NCBI GenBank assembly: GCA_027322565.1 | Contig: DAHVRG010000323.1 | Span: forward strand, 1 to 8,606 | DNA from: Georgenia sp. | Lineage (GTDB): Bacteria; Actinomycetota; Actinomycetes; Actinomycetales; Actinomycetaceae | Length of the DNA stretch: 8,606 nucleotides | Reading direction: 5' to 3' | Shown: positions 6,232 through 8,606 of the stretch, piece by piece | Position numbering within the stretch: the stretch's first letter is position 1 | Layout of the letters: every line of letters begins with the position of its first letter | Translations under genes and position numbers: made by a program | The notes under the pieces: model-generated | Told to the model about the DNA's origin: nothing | The model's database searches: none | The model's input: the letters and a program-made list of their open reading frames with translations, nothing else

Positions 6232-6896
6232 CGCGCGGCCCACCGCCCCGGCCGCCGGACGGCCCGGCGCCGTACCCAGGCGAGGCCGAGGCCGGTGAGC
6301 ACGGCCGCCGCCGCCAGCAGGGCGGGCGGGAGCAGGGTGGCCCCGGTGGTGGGGAGCGGGTCCGTGACGACGTCCTTGCCCGGGCCGTCCGCCCCGCCGG
6401 CGCGGGCGTCGACGGCGAGGCGGAGCTCCTGCCCCTGCGCCTCTCGGGGCGCGTCGGAGGGCAGCGTCGCGGTCACGAGCAGCCGGCCCGGGCTGAGCCC
6501 GGTGAGGTCGAGCGGCGCCTCGGTCAGCTCACCGGCGGGCGTCGGCGGCAGGACAGTGGTTGCCTCGGCGCACCCGTGGTCTGGGGCCGCGCACCAGTGC
6601 ATCGCGAGCGACAGAACGCCCGGGAGGGTCGTCGTCGGGCCGGAGGAGGTGAGCCGCAGGGCGATGTCCGCGGGGCTGGGCGGGTCGAGCAGGTCGACGC
6701 CCACCTGCCACCGGACGCTGTCACCGGGGGAGAGCCGGAAGGTCTCGCCGCTGCTGTCCAGGCGGAGGTAGGTGCCGGCGCCCGGCCCCGGCTCCTCGGG
6801 CGGGGCCGCCTGCGCGGCGAGCGGGGTAAGTGCGAGGGCTGCCGTCGTGAGGGAGCCGAGAAGCCACCGACGTGCGGCGGGACGTCGCTGCCTCAC
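6228..6896 (-). CDS. LPTTG-anchored cell-wall surface protein
   Basis: The 222-residue product has a classical Sec signal: basic MRQRRPAARR, hydrophobic WLLGSLTTAALALTPLA, and an AQA-A cleavage site near residue 30. The exported part (31-180) is predicted beta-rich, with two cysteines (102 and 109) that could form a disulfide. A complete sortase signal ends it: LPTTG (181-185), a hydrophobic span (186-208) and the basic tail RRRAVRRPGR. It would therefore be linked to peptidoglycan by a sortase; none is encoded in the window. The GTG at 6896 overlaps the signal peptidase stop (GTGA), deciding the start over longer frames. Its stop overlaps the next gene's ATG. It may form the wall-linked base or a partner of the TasA-like and choice-of-anchor G proteins. 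No specific family was recognised. Confidence 0.85.
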   Translation of the reverse strand: MRQRRPAARRWLLGSLTTAALALTPLAAQAAPPEEPGPGAGTYLRLDSSGETFRLSPGDSVRWQVGVDLLDPPSPADIALRLTSSGPTTTLPGVLSLAMHWCAAPDHGCAEATTVLPPTPAGELTEAPLDLTGLSPGRLLVTATLPSDAPREAQGQELRLAVDARAGGADGPGKDVVTDPLPTTGATLLPPALLAAAAVLTGLGLAWVRRRAVRRPGRWAAR

Positions 6897-7372
6897 GACT
6901 GCTCCACCGCCGCGGGCGCACGGTAGGTGGACCAGGCGACGAGCACCGCGACCCCGAGCGCCGTCGCCCCGAGGACGTACGGCTGCCGGAGCCGGGCGAC
7001 CACCCGCCCGAGCTCCGGGGCCGACCACAGCACACGCCGCACGGTCTCGACGGCATACGTCTCCGCGTCAGGGGTCGGGTTGGCGTCCCCCTGCAGCGTC
7101 ATCGTCACCGGGTCGGTGGGCTCGATCGCGACGACGCGGTGGGTCACCGGGAGGCGACCGGGGCGCTCCACCGTGACGACGTCGCCGACCTCGACGTCCT
7201 CGCTCGCCACCTCGCGGACGACGGCGAGACTGCCGGAGGGGATTGCGGGGGACATCGAGCCGCTCCGGAAGATGACGAGGGAGACGTCCGCCACCAGCGC
7301 CGCGGCGACGAGGGTGAGGCACATGGCCCCCGCGACCGCAGCCACGGTGAGCAGGTGGTCCCGGACCGCCAT
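6893..7372 (-). CDS. sipW: SipW-like type I signal peptidase (Ser/His dyad)
   Basis: This is a 159-residue membrane protease with an N-terminal helix (about 7-33), then FRSGSMSPAIPSGS, which places the nucleophile Ser39 in the SGSMxP box. VTHRVV (76-81) places His78 where bacterial LepB enzymes carry Lys. QGDANPTPD (94-102) carries the conserved Asp96 and Asp102. A C-terminal helix lies at about 131-149. Ser/His rather than Ser/Lys, together with the short length, marks the SipW/archaeal/ER branch. The ATG at 7372 lies four bases after the TasA-like stop. In Bacillus, SipW matures TasA and TapA, the matrix-fibre proteins; the two neighbours with alternate signal peptides (7377-8006 and 4390-6231) are the expected substrates here. 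The symbol is by family resemblance, not proven orthology. Confidence 0.93.
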   Translation of the reverse strand: MAVRDHLLTVAAVAGAMCLTLVAAALVADVSLVIFRSGSMSPAIPSGSLAVVREVASEDVEVGDVVTVERPGRLPVTHRVVAIEPTDPVTMTLQGDANPTPDAETYAVETVRRVLWSAPELGRVVARLRQPYVLGATALGVAVLVAWSTYRAPAAVEQS

Positions 7373-7376
7373 CGGA

Positions 7377-8006
7377 TCAGGCGTCGTCCGACGACGCGGC
7401 GAACCGCCACAGCGCGCTCGTCGAGACGCCCTGGAGTGCGGTGTTCCGGTCGACGTCCCGGGGCAGCGACACCGCGAAGCAGAGGTCGACCTGGTTCCCG
7501 CCGTCCGCCGCGAGGGTGATCGCACCGGGGTCCGAGCCGGTGGTGAGCGGACCGTCAGCCAGCGTCTCGCCCGCGACGCTGCCGGCCGCGCAGCGGGTGT
7601 CCTCCTCCAGGGCGGTCACGGTGTACCGCAGGGCGTCGAAGAGTGCCTCGTCCCCGCCGGCGCCGGCCGCGGCACCCTCGAGGGTCACCGTCCCCGCGAC
7701 CGAGCCCGCAGGGTCGGTCTGCAGCGACACCGGGGCGTAGACGGTGGCGCCCGGCTCCAACGTGTCGAAGCCGAGGCTGAAGATCAGGGCGGACGCGGTG
7801 CCCGGGGTGTCGGCCTCCTCCCAGGCCGTACCACCGTCGCTGGTGACCTGGACGTTGAAGGAGCTGGTGCCGAACGTCGCCTCGACGTACGCCTCGTCGG
7901 TCCACGACGCGAGCGTGACGGCGGCACCGACACCGAGGACGAGCCCACCGGCGAGCAGTGCCTTGACCTTCCTGCTGCGGGCGGGGACGGGGGCGGACTG
8001 GGGCAT
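7377..8006 (-). CDS. TasA-like alternate-type (SipW-dependent) signal peptide protein
   Basis: The 209-residue protein starts MPQSAPVPARSRKVKALLAG. Its hydrophobic core (about 17-33) is followed by ASWTDEAYVEATFGT (33-47), the hallmark of actinobacterial alternate-type/SipW-dependent signal peptides (compare AFWTD or AYFND in relatives). The mature region is beta-rich, with two cysteines (139 and 176). It ends with LQGVSTSALWRFAASSDDA, a closing strand common in this family. The ATG at 8006 has AGGAAG (complement of 8013-8018) at six-base spacing; upstream in-frame starts would run through the leader hairpin and are rejected. It is first in the operon and next to its probable peptidase. By analogy with TasA it may form extracellular fibres or a surface layer, but polymerisation is inferred. 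Confidence 0.9.
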   Translation of the reverse strand: MPQSAPVPARSRKVKALLAGGLVLGVGAAVTLASWTDEAYVEATFGTSSFNVQVTSDGGTAWEEADTPGTASALIFSLGFDTLEPGATVYAPVSLQTDPAGSVAGTVTLEGAAAGAGGDEALFDALRYTVTALEEDTRCAAGSVAGETLADGPLTTGSDPGAITLAADGGNQVDLCFAVSLPRDVDRNTALQGVSTSALWRFAASSDDA

Positions 8007-8030
8007 GAGCGGCTTCCTCGTGAGGCAGGC

Positions 8031-8057
8031 CGTGGCGACGACGTCGCCACGTCGTCG
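8031..8057 (-). promoter_or_regulatory. Leader with two mutually exclusive hairpins before the TasA-like gene
   Basis: On the transcript, one perfect hairpin has 9-bp arms (8051-8043 with 8039-8031, sequence CGTGGCGAC/GTCGCCACG, 3-base loop). A second has 7-bp arms (8057-8051 with 8042-8036, CGACGAC/GTCGTCG, 8-base loop). They share bases, so only one can form. The structure ends 13 bases before the ribosome-binding site. There is no U-run, so it is not a plain terminator. It could act as an RNA stabiliser, a protein site or an operator. Whether it is functional is unknown. Confidence 0.45.
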
Positions 8058-8125
8058 TGTCCCCCGGGTTCTCGTGTCCCCCCGACCCATGGGCGACACC
8101 TGTCGCGCAGCATGGGTAGGGCTCG

Positions 8126-8131
8126 ATCTTA
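8126..8131 (-). promoter_or_regulatory. Possible -10 element of the surface-protein operon
   Basis: TAAGAT (complement of 8126-8131) matches five of six positions of TATAAT. It lies in the 180-bp gap between the methyltransferase stop and the TasA-like ATG, in an otherwise GC-rich stretch. No -35 resembling TTGACA is seen at the right distance, so an alternative sigma factor or an activator would be needed. It implies a leader of roughly 110 bases. Low confidence. Confidence 0.25.
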
Positions 8132-8186
8132 CCCCAGATCCGAGGGACGCCCCGCGCCGCTCCGGTGGGGGAGCGGTGCGTCGGTC

Positions 8187-8606
8187 TCAGCGCCGCGCCA
8201 CGACGTAGACCTGGAAGGGGTTCACCTCCAGTCGGTGGGCCACGACGGAGGTGAAGCCGGCCGCGCGGACCATCTCCTCGGCGAGCTCCACACCCCACGC
8301 CGCCCCCAGTCCCGCACCGCCCTGGGCGAGTGAGACCGACATGCAGTGCACCGTCGAGATCGCGTACAGGAAGGCGGCCCACGGGAGCTCGAGGTTGTTC
8401 TCCAGTCTGCTCGAGGCGGCGATGTCCGCCATGAGGAACGTCCCGCCGGCCGCAGGGTCCGCGCGATGTTGGCCAGCACCCGTGCGGGTGCCGCCTGGTC
8501 GTGGATGGCGTCGAAGGCCGTGACGAGGTCGTGGCTCTCGCGCTCGGTGAGGTCCGCGGCGTCGCGCACGTCGAACCGGGCGTTGGACAGTCCCCAGGCC
8601 GCCGCC
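8187..8606 (-). pseudogene. Class I SAM-dependent methyltransferase, C-terminal part, frameshifted (5' end outside window)
   Basis: From the window edge, one minus-strand frame reads AAAWGLSNARFDVRDAADLT... then HDLVTAFDAIHDQAAPARVL and NIARTLRP. These are the acidic-loop and motif IV/V regions of a Rossmann methyltransferase. The typical next motif, PGGTFLMADI, is in another frame: GGTFLMADIAASSRLENNL, running on to NPFQVYVVARR and a stop at 8187. The break lies in the G-rich stretch 8442-8453, where one extra G would restore LRPGGTFLMADI. The C-terminal half (LPWAAFLYAISTVHCMSVSLAQGG) resembles the mycobacterial Rv2258c-type methyltransferases, which usually carry an N-terminal winged helix. 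The gene is either a recent pseudogene or hit by a sequencing or assembly error. The substrate is unknown. Confidence 0.82.

Noticed and set aside
4948..6771. Long plus-strand open frames opposite the surface-protein genes
   Set aside because: They have no domain-like sequence and skewed Arg/Glu/Val composition. The minus-strand frames have signal peptides, anchors and coupled starts.
8007..8099. N-terminal extension of the TasA-like protein
   Set aside because: The extra residues are Arg/Gly-rich and encoded by the hairpin and repeat leader. The ATG at 8006 has AGGAAG at six bases and gives a proper signal peptide.
8086..8106. Palindromes CCCATGGG and GCGACA-CC-TGTCGC in the gap before the TasA-like gene
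   Set aside because: They are short, with no matching copy elsewhere in the window and no U-run for a terminator; plausible by chance in GC-rich DNA.
6927..8333. 468-codon plus-strand open frame across the peptidase and TasA-like genes
   Set aside because: It is antisense to the SipW-like active-site motifs and the alternate signal peptide; its own product is compositionally random.
1..8606. CRISPR array, IS element or replication origin
   Set aside because: No regularly spaced repeats, transposase motifs, terminal inverted repeats or DnaA-box clusters were seen on either strand.

Overview
The window is very GC-rich, with GTG as well as ATG starts, a tRNA lacking an encoded CCA end, and a SipW-type signal peptidase operon with 'alternate-type' signal peptide substrates. 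Together these point to a high-GC actinobacterium, most likely of the Micrococcales. That placement is inference from style and gene families, not from a marker gene.

Layout. Bases 1-26 are the 3' end of a tRNA (sequence matches tRNA-Leu), followed at once by a strong intrinsic terminator (34-76). A GH10-type endo-xylanase without a signal peptide follows (171-1469, +). Convergent with it, and overlapping it by 50 bp, is a TetR-family repressor (1420-2055, -). A 101-bp divergent promoter region with two matching inverted repeats (CCAACG-N4-CGTTGG) and a central palindrome separates tetR from a two-gene unit: a 12-TM-type MFS exporter (2157-3380, +) and an NAD(P)-binding Rossmann protein (3377-4021, +), joined by an ATGA overlap. 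A small three-helix membrane protein (4046-4423, +) follows.

The second half lies on the minus strand. It is a tightly coupled four-gene surface operon, read from 8006 down to 4390: a TasA-like protein with an alternate (SipW-type) signal peptide; a SipW-like type I signal peptidase with a Ser/His dyad; an LPTTG sortase substrate; and a large choice-of-anchor G-type surface protein. The spacings are 4 nt, a GTGA overlap and an ATGA overlap. The expected workflow is that the dedicated peptidase trims the two alternate-signal proteins, which share a WTD[EQ]AYxE motif, while the LPTTG protein is cut by the general peptidase and linked to the wall by a sortase encoded elsewhere.

Two loci look eroded. 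The 3' end of the choice-of-anchor G gene runs out of frame through the N-terminal remnant of a VOC (glyoxalase-fold) gene at 4437-4502. A class I SAM methyltransferase at the right edge (8187-8606, -) is split by an apparent 1-base frameshift. No IS element, CRISPR array, integrase or replication origin was seen, and no gene-free stretch exceeds 300 bases.
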